This document shows, one piece after another, positions 45,294 through 56,860 of a stretch of 64,000 nucleotides of DNA (its first letter is position 1; every line of letters starts with the position of its first letter). The notes under the pieces were generated by a model. That model did no database searches. It worked only from the letters and a program-made list of their open reading frames with translations, and had not been told where the DNA came from. A program made the translations under genes and the position numbers. Origin of the DNA: Nymphaea colorata (taxonomy: Eukaryota; Streptophyta; Magnoliopsida; Nymphaeales; Nymphaeaceae); assembly GCF_008831285.2 (NCBI RefSeq), contig NC_045146.1, positions 21,095,289 to 21,159,288 of the forward strand, read 5' to 3'.

Positions 45294-45456
45294 TAATAGA
45301 AGTTCAACTCTCAAAATGTTAGATGTTGTCAAATGATTAAAAATTTAAAATCTATTATCAAAAGTACAATATACCATTGCTACAAGCATTTTGAACTATT
45401 GGATAGATTTTAATTTTTATTCATGAGGCAACATTTGGCATTTAACTAATTTGATG

Positions 45457-45457
<1 letters not shown>

Positions 45458-45505
<48 letters not shown>
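45458..45505. repeat. (TA)n microsatellite
   Basis: About 24 TA units, followed by a poly(T) run at about 45527-45548. Confidence 0.9.
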
Positions 45506-45509
<4 letters not shown>

Positions 45510-45548
45510 AGTCTAGTGGTGTGCCTTTTTTTTTTTTTTTTTTTTTTT

Positions 45549-46319
45549 GAGTTCTTTTCCTTCTATCGTGCAAAGGTAGCACTGACCCTAGCCCATGTAG
45601 AAAAGTGAATGTTTCCCTTTTTTTCACAAGGAACGGTACAATGATAAGAAGTGTCCAACGACTGTTGTCTGTTGGTGTTGACAAGTGTTAAGACACGAAT
45701 ACTTCACGCTTACAGAAGTGTCCGTATAACGTAATAAATAAAAGAGAATTCTGAACATCAGAAGTGAAAGATTTGGGCGATTGATTGTCGTCGATGCTTT
45801 TACAACAAGTAGAATCGAGTGTTAGTCCAAGCATGCACCATTGATTGTTTGAACAGTGTGATGGCGTAGGTTTTTCACCTAAATGATGCTTGACGACAAA
45901 GTGCATGCTGACTCTGTTAATCATTTGAACATAATGCGTTGACATAGCTTTAGTTGGTTGGATTCCACATGGAATTCTGGTGCTTTTCATGCTGGTCTTT
46001 GAGGCTGCAAAATCCCTTCTTTTCGGTTGATCTGGGCCTTTCAAATCTTGGTTCCGCTTCCAACTTGTCTGAATCAAGGCTGTCCATGAGCTGCACAACC
46101 AAATTGGAAACAGTCTATGAACTTGCAATTTGTTTGTGTTGTTCAATGTTGATGAAATCAGCCACTGTGCTCCCTATTTCACTGATGCACCAGATAATTG
46201 AATCTTGCTGACCTGGCCACCCAGCCCCTATTTTTGTAAGGGGCAGATCGTTGGTCTGTCAAAATTTGCTGCAGCCATGTGGCTTCTAGTACCGCACCTA
46301 CTCCATGTCAATGAAAGCT
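45549..46319. other. Intergenic, no gene accepted
   Basis: It contains TTGACAAGTGTTAAGACACG near 45677, a phrase common at the edges of plant repeats. The 152-residue minus-strand frame at 45688-46146 has no recognisable domain. Confidence 0.3.
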
Positions 46320-47200
46320 TGCTTAGGAGGTTTAGTCCCTACTTTTATTTAAAACAGTGGTATGCGCAGAGAAATACAATCCTAAAAAGGGGGATACATA
46401 GCATCTGACAGGACAAACAAACCAGAGACTCACACGGTCACTCCAAGCAGCTTACATAAGCAAGACAAAACTATAAAATCAGAAGCTCTTTCAAGAACCA
46501 AATTCGATATCTGCTATGACATTCTCTGTGATTCATCATCACTTTACCCATTTTCGTCCTAACTGTATCATCCTTTAAGAGTTATATGTACAGCATTTGG
46601 ATTAAAATCCTAACAGAGATCTGGCCATTTCCTTCGGCCGTCAAGCATTGTTTTCAATCGTCTGGTCCAGCCTGTATTAGGGGAGTAGACCTGTCTTTCC
46701 AGCTGCACTAGCTCCCATTTTAGGAGAGCAAATTCAGCTGTATTGATCATGACCCATCTCCATATATGCAATCCTGCTATTAACATTCACCTCTCTCTTT
46801 TGTGCATCCAGTAACAGTGCTACTGCTAGCATTTGTTTCTGTTTATTGAAGCTCACAATGTAAAAGGTCACAGCATATCACACCTGTACGCAGCCAAATT
46901 TGCAGCATCTCTCTATCATGTTTAATCCACTGAATCGCCAGGAAGGAGTCCTTCCAAGTTTGCCATACGTTGTGCTTTAAGCTTTGTAATTTCTCCTTCG
47001 GACCGATTCCCATAATATAGTTGGCTTCTGGCCCACCAGACTTTCCAGCACATACATGAAGGACAACATTCCGGCACCTCTTCTACTCCATGTGAACGTT
47101 ACAAAGAAGGAAAACAGCAAAGCGTCATGCCATTGGCTCTTCTGTTCGATCTGATGGCAACGGTCCCTGAGCACCAGGTGTTCATCTTTTCAATCACTGG
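46320..47200 (-). repeat. Dispersed repeat, possibly LINE 3' end (member 2)
   Basis: Same family as 35690-36400 and in the same orientation. On the minus strand an open stretch near 46755-46620 reads TAEFALLKWELVQLERQ, loosely like the helix of a plant LINE RNase H domain. It ends toward 46340 with TTTTAAATAAAAGTAGGGAC. The assignment is tentative. Confidence 0.3.
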
Positions 47201-50200
47201 CTATCAAGATTCAATATGGTCACCTGCTCAATTAGGATAAGGAATTTAACTAAAGTTGCTCATAACATGAACCAGTGTCAACTTGGAAAGGTCAGCTTGC
47301 TCGTTAGAGTGATTTGAGCATGAATAAGTTGTGCCCGTTCAAACTTACAAATAAGTTGTTTACTTGTTGCTCTCTCTCTCTCTCTCTTTATATATATATG
47401 TGTGTGTATGTGTGTGTGTGCGTGTGCGCATGAAAATTAAGTAGATATGTAAATTAAATCGTGAGAAAAGAGATGGTTGTCGAAATTAGTGGTAGTCAAA
47501 ATTTATTATTCTTGTATATACGGTTTGTAAGATGCATGGGCAAATTAATTATAAGATTTACTATGATCCGTCTAATCAACTTAATCGACCGTTGCAGTCA
47601 AAAGTTTAAAATTATCCTTCTAAAGGCAAATTATCTCTAACCTATTTTCGAGAGAAATAACATTGCCCTTGTCATTTTCAAATAATTAATCAAAATGATT
47701 ATCTAACTCATTGTCATTGCATATAGTCCTCATATTTATTCAGGTCACATACTTTATGAGCAATGATATGATACAAAATGATCAACATTAACTTCTTTCG
47801 CCTTTTGCTTAGTCGTGTTTTCTACCTAATAGTGACAAGTATGCATGTGTTTTCTACCTAATAGTGACAAGTATTCATGGATTTTCTATATATTAATCCA
47901 TGTGTTTTCTTTGCATCAAATTAGCCTGTCAACAATTACTCCCAACACGTCATATCATGTCCTGACGTCATGCATGGCGAAGTTTCAGGTTCACGACCCC
48001 AGAGGGCATTTTGTAGGAGACATTCTTCTTTTGGTGGAGAGGACGAATGTCTTTCGATCAAACGCGGTAAAAGGGGTGAACCTGTTTTCCCCGGCTTCTT
48101 TTGCATTTAGCTTTGTAGATAGTGCAGATGACAACTAACAAGTTGGACTCGTAAGGGTCTCACTTCGTACGCACTCGTTTGCAGTAAAAGGCACCACAGA
48201 CAAGATCCTTAAACCGAGCATTAAAAGAGTGAATAAATTGCTTGTCTAAGTCCCATTTGTAGGAAGTCTTTTTGGATCATTCCTTCAGCACTATTGATCT
48301 AACAAAAGATATTCTTCAAACTGCTTTTCTTTACTAAGAGATTGCTGGTGTTTGGCAAACCCTACCAGCTTATTGGTTGCAGACCGAGGTTACTCAAAAG
48401 GCATCTGAACCTTAATGGGAGCTATCAACGAAGCAATTAGCTAATAATTACACAAAAATTCTTGGACGGCCTCTCAATCTGGGAGTTTATAATCCTTCCA
48501 AGTATGATCAGATTTATATGCTAATACTAAGGCCAACAGTTGTGCGCCACTTTGCAATTCTTCCTCACCTCCATCTATTGCTAGAAGAATGGAAATTCTG
48601 TATGGAATAAATTACGCAGGTAACTTTGGCAAGATTCTCTTGAAATCCCTTCCTTCCAGTGCCTTCTTTACCGCTCATTCTGAGTCCGACAATTCAATAA
48701 GAATTGTTCCGGGTTCCTCAAATTCTAGGCAAGTTGGACCCTTCATTATCTATCACTTGAGTCCATCCGCGTGTTCATGTTGCTTCCACAATATTCCCAC
48801 TACACACGCTGTAACCTAGAGGCTTTCATGAAGCTTCATACCATGGAGATGAGCGGACAGTTCCGAGGAGGTCAGAAGGGGAATCCAAGTCCCAACAGCA
48901 CTTTCATCTGCTCCTGAGTGCAGCGGCTCTCGTTGCAGTTTGATAATCTTGATCAAAACAGAATCGCTCAAATTCCTTGTTCATCAAATTTGTTATTTGC
49001 AATGAAAATAAGTTTGTAAAAACCAGAAATAGGTTCAAATATTAAACATGCATGCACCTATACAACAGCACAATCTCCTCGATCATTGCCTAAGAAAAGG
49101 GAGAATAAACCAAAAAGGTGCATTCTACAGGTCAATGTTCTTAAATCCGCAAACCTTTGTTCTGATGGCATAATTCCGTCGATGTGGTAAGGAATCATTC
49201 AAGACCAAATATACATCCGTACGTTTACCAGACGAATAAGACTTAAGATCCCCACTTTGATCCTCATTCATCTTTCTGTTGTCTATTTGTTAAAATGATT
49301 GATAGGTGGAGTGTCTTGTCTTGAATGCATGCACCCCAAGATATGACCATCTTGAGAACAGATCATCGCTGAGGCAATAGGACACCATCCAGGGATTTGA
49401 AGAAGTGGCTGTCGATGGTCATGAGCCCCACTGAATTCACGCTTAAGAAGCAAAATGAAAGGCTTTCCTGTGCTTCTTGTACCCAGAGGAAAGACGGTCA
49501 AGGTCGTACGCAACAGATGAGCTGCTCAATTTGGCTCAATTGCAGGCCACCTTCGTCATCAGACATGGACGGATGTCTTCATTCATTGTTCAGAATCTTC
49601 AGATACAAACTTTTAATAGCAGTTTCATGGACCGTACCCATTCCCTTCATCTTGCGTTCATGTATTTATCTTGAGGTGAAGACCGAAGGGCAATAAATTG
49701 ATTTCACAGCAAGCTGAAGTTGGCTAACTTGGTAGAGGGAGGGAGAGAAGAGTTTGGAAATCGGAACTGTTAGCCGACCGCCATAAAACTGCTGCCACTA
49801 CAGCTCAAAAAAAGACTGTCTTCTTGCTACAGGCTGCAATTATAAAGGCCCTTGTTTCCATTCGACGACCTATCTCGTGCATATTCCCACCCTACCAACA
49901 ATTATGATGTTTTAGCAACTGTTGCCCTGAGAATTTCTTTTCGGGCGCCCACCAGAACCACCATTAAATGCTATTCTGAGAGCCCGACAAGGAAAGAAGG
50001 AGATGCAAAGAAAAGCCCACCATCATGTCCTTCTTATTAACCTTTTTGCAGGCCTCATTAATTCTGGTGGTAGACTTCTGCTCTCTGTTAAAAGAAAAGA
50101 AAAAAAAAATGAAAAGCTACGTAACTTTTGAAGAAGAGAAGACTTCTGCCCTAGTCATCGAGCTTCCTCTCCCTGCTCAGTCAACTCCTAGAAACTGCCC

Positions 50201-52102
50201 TCTTCCCCCTGCAACGTCACATCTCCTTTTTTTCTTTTCTTTTTTTGTTTTTCTTTCTAATACTGCACTCCAAAAAAGGAAAGCTCTTTGATTCAGTTCT
50301 TACTCCCTTTTTATAATAAAATAACTGTTAGAAGCGCGCATCAGAATACTGGTACGCCACCATGATTGGGTTTGACAACCTACAGCTTGAACAACTGTTT
50401 TTGTTGATGAGGCCATCTAATCCATGGGTTCTTGAAACCCACTGGTTTTTAAGATCATTTAAGAACGTCTTGTGGAGATTGATTGCTTGCCGTCTTCAAT
50501 TTGGTTTTCGTTTTTCTTTCTGAGGGTTCATTGATTTTGGAATTAGAGTTCTTTAGAGGAACTCTTCTCTGCTAGGGATTAGGCCCCCGATGCACAAACT
50601 TACTCAGTAAAAGGAAAAAATAAGCTTACATCGAAACAAAATAAAAACCAACAAAAATTAACCGTCTGGATATGTGCTGTATAATTATTGGTTGTCAAAT
50701 TAAGATCCAAGTTAACGAGCCGGCGTCCCCATTCCCTCGATTCAGTCTGCTGTAGATTCGTTGGCAACGACAACGCCGACTCTTTGCTCCATTCCTGCTT
50801 TCAGCAGCTTAATTCACACTGTACAGACCGTCGGCGACTTCTTTGAATCTGCAGCCATAGACAAAACACCAGTCTGACACCTCCCTCGGCCAGACCATCC
50901 TCAGAACAATTATGTTTACATTTTCCATCCACAAAAAATTTAGAACTTTTCAAAGAATTAGAGGCATGCAGACGTGCTGCCAGGAAAAGGAGGTTTGTGC
51001 TTTGGATTAAGAAAAAAGGAAACTATTAAAGCGAATGAGGGCCATTTGATTGTCACCCGAAATTGTAATCCTTGTATCTTAAAATCCATGGACATCAAGT
51101 CAGACCGGCCTCCTCTATGATTTGAGATTCATGAATGTGGCGCATAACCACGACCTTGAGTTCATAAGTCTCAAAGCAGCAGTACAATAGAATCATGAAT
51201 TTAATGCGAAGTGTGCATGACTTGCTCTAAAGTCAAAGCTGAGCGTATTTTCTCTAAGCCGCCAAGTAGCTGAGATGCATTTGCCATAGGACAAGGCAGG
51301 GGTCAATTCTTTGTAAGAGATCAGTTATTTCCAGAAAAACTCTATCAGTATTTTCCATTAAATAATAAAGAAATAGTTGCTTTCATAACATTCATTCCGT
51401 CATCAATAAAGATTCCAAATCTTTTGTCTTTCTATCATGCAATTTTCCAAAGTTATCGTCTCCGTTTTCCTTAGTCAATGGATAGATCCGAATTCATGTT
51501 GCATTTGTCTCCAAAGGGGTCGACAAAAACCAAACCAAGTGCTTTCCACCTAACTAAAGAGTATAGGTCTAAAATTTATATGCAGAGTGCTTGGTTCGGT
51601 CCTGTTATCATGCCCAACCAGTCTGTCTTCAGAGGAAGAACAATAACCAGTCTGTCTTCAGAGGATGAACAATAATTAATTCTTATAGGGAAAAAGGATG
51701 ACGTTCAAACTTTGGCTCAAGGAAACAGAACTATTACTGGAAGTCTGAAATTTGAGAAAACAATTTAGATCAGACTCATGAAAGACAAGCTTTCTTAGAT
51801 CAGACTCATGCAAGACAAGCTTTCTTTTGATTAGGAACAGACTAATATTCGAGTTCAAATCTGGTTGACATATTTGACTGGGTGTTCAATCATGTTGAAA
51901 TTAAATAAGAGACAATTAATTCAAATTCCATATTAATCCAAACAATAATGTTATCATAAATCTGTACCTATTCCCAACTTGCGATCCCGTACGTTTTGGA
52001 CGGTGTAATTAAGTTAAAAGCCATACTGACGGTTTCTAAATAATAGAATTTAGATTGGAGAACCAACCGGACACGATCCGTCTCCTCAACAATCAAGGCA
52101 GG

Positions 52103-52134
<32 letters not shown>

Positions 52135-52690
52135 TGGAGGAGTCGTATCGGTCAATATAAATCGTATCAAACTCTTCGAAGAATGAGAAAAAGATATGGG
52201 ATGATTCATGGCCGTCCAAGAATTGTTGGATATGGGGTTAATTCAACCCATATCGGCCTGTATCAACTAATATTTTAATATAATATTAATAATAGAAGGA
52301 AAAGACTCGAAGAAGAGTAATATAGCGAATTGAAGTTTTTGGCGTTTTTGAAGGAGGCGAATATAACCCATTGTCTCGGTGACTGTGATGGAGCTCATGC
52401 TGGCATCAAATAAAATAGCCCGCAATTATTCTGAAAGAGTTGGACGCACCCTGAAGAGGCTGATCGGCGTCAACTTGAATGAACTCATGACCTGGTGCGT
52501 AGTGTGAGAGAACAACAGACAGGTGCACATATTTTGACCTTGTTAAGATGAAAGCATGGCCTGGTTCGCAAGAGAGACATAATATTTACACACCATTTTT
52601 GGGAAACCCAATTCAAGATGATTTGATGGGCATTGGGAAATTCAATAGATGATTAAAAACCATTGAAAACTATGAAGATTGAACTTCCTT
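47201..52690. other. Long intergenic region, no gene seen
   Basis: It contains a (CT)n(TA)n(TG)n run at 47369-47427 and (GT)n(AT)n at 52103-52134. A 24-base stretch beginning GTTTTCTACCTAATAGTGAC is doubled near 47817 and 47848. CT- and poly(T)-rich stretches lie near 50220-50260. Short frames at 47845-48138, 48589-48819, 49283-49513 and 49397-49696 were examined and match no family known to me. Confidence 0.4.
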
Positions 52691-53299
52691 GCTTAAGATA
52701 TGATTAATCGAATTTCGTATGAAGTCCTATACGTATGTGCGAGAGAGAGAAGCGTGTTTGATGACGCCAAAAAAGGCGAAAACCTTTTAAGTGTGGCAGA
52801 GGTTGACCCAATGATGACTCTCAACATGCACGCGGCCGTGTCAATAGGAGTCAACGTCGATAAAGAAGCTTCACGCGAGTAGGCTCCGAAGTCGGCAGCA
52901 GCAGTCCAGTACTCCATGATAGAACCGACCCATTAAAAGAAAAGGCGCCAGCAGGGCTCGACCTCCAAACGTGACTCTACCCGCATAGGGATTAGGGAAT
53001 GACCCAGCACGAACCCTTGTAAAGAAAGAAAAGGAGCAAAAACTAGAGGAAGAAAAGAAAATAGTACCGCAGGTAAATGCTTGCTTGAAACCTTTCCACC
53101 ACTTACTTCCAGAAACTACAAATGGAGGGATGAATGAAGATGAGGGAGGACCACACTGAACTCCAAAACTGAAATGTACTGTTGCTGCAACTAGAAGCTA
53201 AAATATTTGATTACCATGTTCAAGAAATCTTGTCTTTTCTTATGGCAGGGAATAATGATCGTCCAAACATTCACTCTCACCCCTCCCACACTTTTCACT

Positions 53300-54640
53300 T
53301 TGGAACTCAGAGTAAATAATGCCAAAATGGTCAATCGGCATAAAAGGGGCTGCGAAGCGGGGAGCCCGAGGGAGGGAGCTCAGGGTCAGGTGGTAGGCTC
53401 GACCGTACCGGGTGCGGTCGGTCGGTGTTTGGTGGTGCTGGGTGGGATGGGACGGTAGGAGAAGGAAATGACTTTGGGTACGGTAGGGTGGTGGAGGGAG
53501 GGAGGGTACAGAATCGATGCCGTGCCGTGTGGTACGGGTGTATTTGAGTGTGGGGGATTGATTCGGAGGGCCCACACGAAAGCCGGGTCCCCTTCTTTTC
53601 CATAATAAACGAAAACTATGTCAGGTCAAACCGGGATTCTCCCCTCTCTTTTTTTTTTTTTTTTTTTCTTCTTCCTTTTTACACATCTTTTCCCGGATTA
53701 AGGGCTTGGCGCGAACCGGGTCCGTTTTCCCATGAGAGATGAGTCGGTTTTTTATTTTAAAAAATACAGTCCTAAGTATGGATTGAGTTCGGTTTACACC
53801 TCTATTTTTTGCCGCAATTTAGAAACGAGAAACAGATCTGGACGCAGCTCCAGCAGATCCAATTCAGGGGACGGTGGGGTAACCCAACACCACCAACCGA
53901 CCCGGCGACATCCCTTGCGAGCACGGAAGCCAAGGTCGCGGACCCAAAGGCAAAGGCAGCCAGACGCCAAGCAGACGATCCAAGGGTTTTGTCCAGTCAA
54001 TGATTGGCCTTGACTGTTTGCGGAATGCACCGGACAGAGCCCACTATCGTCCCTACGCACGAATCGGGGTGGAAGTGGAACGGCCCTGCCCTGCCCCTGC
54101 CCCACTTTACAAAAACAAGAACCAAATCCGGGTCGTACAGCGACCCAGAAAATATATTTCCGAGACGTGGAAGACCGTGGGACCGGGTTGGGGGGGGGGG
54201 TGGATTACGAGAACAATGACGTTCACGAACCACGAGGGACGCAGAGCGATCGGTCCTTGTTGACGGTCTGACCGGCCACATGCACGTCAGACTCCGAGCG
54301 AGGAGAGCCTCTGGACGCCGGAAAAGGAAAAGGCGAACTTTTACGGCTTGGTCAACGGCGCTCGGTCCGGACCCAGTCAAAAAACCTAGCGCATTTTACG
54401 CGCACGTCACGAATTCGAGAAGTGAAATTGTGGATTTTTATTTAATTTCTTAAAAAATTTAAAGATCAAGGTAACTGTTGCCCCGATTGGGTCCGGCATC
54501 TCTGTCTTGTGGCACTGACCCACGTAAAGCATATAAGTTGGGGGGACCCCCTCCCTCACGTAGGACAGTGGTGACGTGGCTCTGGTCTGAGCAACTTGAC
54601 CCATCGATTTTGTTCCTAATCCTCTTCGCCTTCAACCTTC
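53300..54640. other. GC-rich island, possible promoter or leader; no gene assigned
   Basis: The GC content is well above the surroundings, with runs of CGACC/GGTCG and several overlapping frames on both strands (for example 53997-54380 minus and 53809-54003 plus) that have no recognisable motif. Simple G-rich and T-rich runs sit at 54191-54200 and 53648-53667. It may be the 5' region of a transcript whose coding exons I cannot identify. Confidence 0.25.
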
Positions 54641-56860
54641 GATTTTGTTTTCTTTTTTTTTTCTTTACTTTTCCGCGAGAACCAAAAAAAAAAAAAAAAA
54701 AAAGGTTGCTCTTGTGGCTCTCGTTGCTTTCAAGTTGTTCGATTTGCGTTCTTTATTGTTGATGCAATTCGTCGTTTAACACTCGCCGGACCAGCTGCAT
54801 GTTTTTTCAAGTTGGGAAAACGAAGTTTTTCGTTTTCCAAAGTTGTAGTTGGAGATTACTTGATGAGATGAAATTGGAGGAGCTAGGAACGATGCATCTA
54901 AGCAAATCCCAGTACCACGACGGTATCATGATATGATCGTAAGGAAAAGAAAAACTACCGAACGTAAAAGTTATTACCTGTTTCACGGAATGGAAAGGGA
55001 AAGGGAATCGCCAATCAGAATCAGGTCACGGCCATGGGATGGGCCCATTTCTCCGGCAAGATAAGCCCCGATTGCCATAAACTTTTGGGGGGGCGCTTGT
55101 TCCAAAGCTCTACAATATTTGATTCTCCTATAATTGGAATCCAAGAGAAAAAAATATTTTAAAGCTCCAAAAGGGCGGAGGTCCATAGTTCAATCGTCAA
55201 AACTATGCTGCATTTCCGATCGTCGGTGTAAACAGAGAGATTGGCATTCAATTAAGAATTCTGTATAATAGGAACATACATGGTCATGAACAAGCACTTT
55301 CCAGATCGGCAATTCGACGCGTCCAAAAGAAACTCGATTATATTTTGTCTTTGGATGTTGGAAGTAACACGAATTGCAAGGACAAAGGCAAAGCCTTCGG
55401 TGGGTCTCCCCATCTTTCATTAATGCGAAAAGTAAGGCAATCGAAGGGAACATACAAACATCACAACATCCAAACCCATCTGACCCATCTTTCAAAAAAC
55501 AAAAGAAAGAAAGCAAGAAATGAAAAAGGGAGGAAACTCCAACGTAAGCCCTGCTTTTGTAGCTCATGCTTTGCTATTATCCAACCGAGCCACACGTACG
55601 AAGAACACTCGAGTTTGAGTATGAAATGCCCACATGTGCCTGCTTCACTAAAAATTACTCCCATTTGGACTTCCGTCTGCAACATCCAAAGTGCCAGAAT
55701 AAAACACAGCGACGAAGAAGGGACCGCTTCCATTAAAATATATCTCCAACCACCAATCCGGCCAAACCAATCCTTCTAAGAGAATGATCAGAGTACACAA
55801 GGAATCAAAATACCATCCTGGCATATTTCCACCAAGATTAAAAAAAAAAAAAAAACTCATCAACTGTCTCCTCTTTCTCTCTCTCTCTGTCTCCCCCTAC
55901 ATATATATATATATAATATATATAGTACAAAATAAAGTAAGAGTGACAATTCCACCGCTACCGTTAACTCTACTCGTGATCTTTTAGGAAAAAACTGCAT
56001 AGTGAAATATATAGAGGCATTTTGATGGCCACCTCTCAATTTCCCTTTCTCCCTCTGCATATGCGTGTGTTTGGAGAGGGAAGGAAATGTTTTCTTTTGG
56101 GACATCTTAGCACCCACTCTATGCCTCTCAGAAAACTGCACCCAGTTTAATTTGGACGTTTCATTGCGAGATTCGGTGCTACTCCAATTGAAGAATGCTG
56201 TTTGAGTTTTCGCTGATTTTAAGATGCACAAGTTTTCAATGCTGTCGACCGTAACTACGGGCCAAGAGTTTAAAGTTTCTAAAAACTACGTACCGGTGTT
56301 TCGTGAAAAGAGAACTACACATAATTATAAATGACACATTCTGAACAAAGACGGATCGCAACTCACTTTTCATAAGATTCGGCCTCCGTATGGATTAAGA
56401 ATGATGTATTTCCAGCTAATCGACTATGAAAAGCAAAAAACGAGTAATATTACACAATAAATGAAATATATTTCATTTTAAACGTCAGGTTTCGGAAATC
56501 ATATATATATATATATATATGAAGAGAGAGAGAGAGAGAGAGCGAACATGGTGTAGTAGCATTAATATGTGCAGGTGCAAAGTCGAACATGGCCAATCAT
56601 GATCAGTAAATGTTGAATATTAATCAACGGCATGAGCATACAAATTAGTGAAAAGGAGAAGGAAAGAATAATGATACAGATCACGAACGTCTGCATGGGC
56701 TGCAGCAACAGCCTCTCTTCCTATATTCTCTTCCTTCTCTCTCCCAAAAGAACAGTTAGTTCATGCTTCTTCCTGAGATCAATTTCACTAGCTCCGACCC
56801 TTTCACAGATAACGGGAAACGAAGAAGGAAAAAATTACAACCACTGCACGAGTTAAGTAG
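54641..56860. other. Intergenic 3' side of the bHLH gene, no other gene seen
   Basis: It contains a poly(A) run at 54685-54703, a (CT)n(TA)n stretch near 55871-55923, and an (AT)n(GA)n microsatellite at 56501-56542. The region just left of 56861 should carry the bHLH 3' UTR. Confidence 0.4.
56501..56542. repeat. (AT)n(GA)n microsatellite
   Basis: Ten AT units pass directly into about eleven GA units. Confidence 0.9.

Noticed and set aside
45688-46146. 152-residue minus-strand frame, considered as a Copia polyprotein piece
   Set aside because: The residues do not follow the conserved RNase H or reverse transcriptase motifs.
52926-52995. tRNA-like 3' half on the minus strand (GGAGGTCGAGCCCTGCTGGC)
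   Set aside because: No matching acceptor 5' half and no anticodon arm could be folded. It is more likely part of a repeat.
53997-54380. 127-residue minus-strand frame in the GC-rich island
   Set aside because: GC-rich DNA keeps several frames open at once here; no motif or homologue could be recognised.
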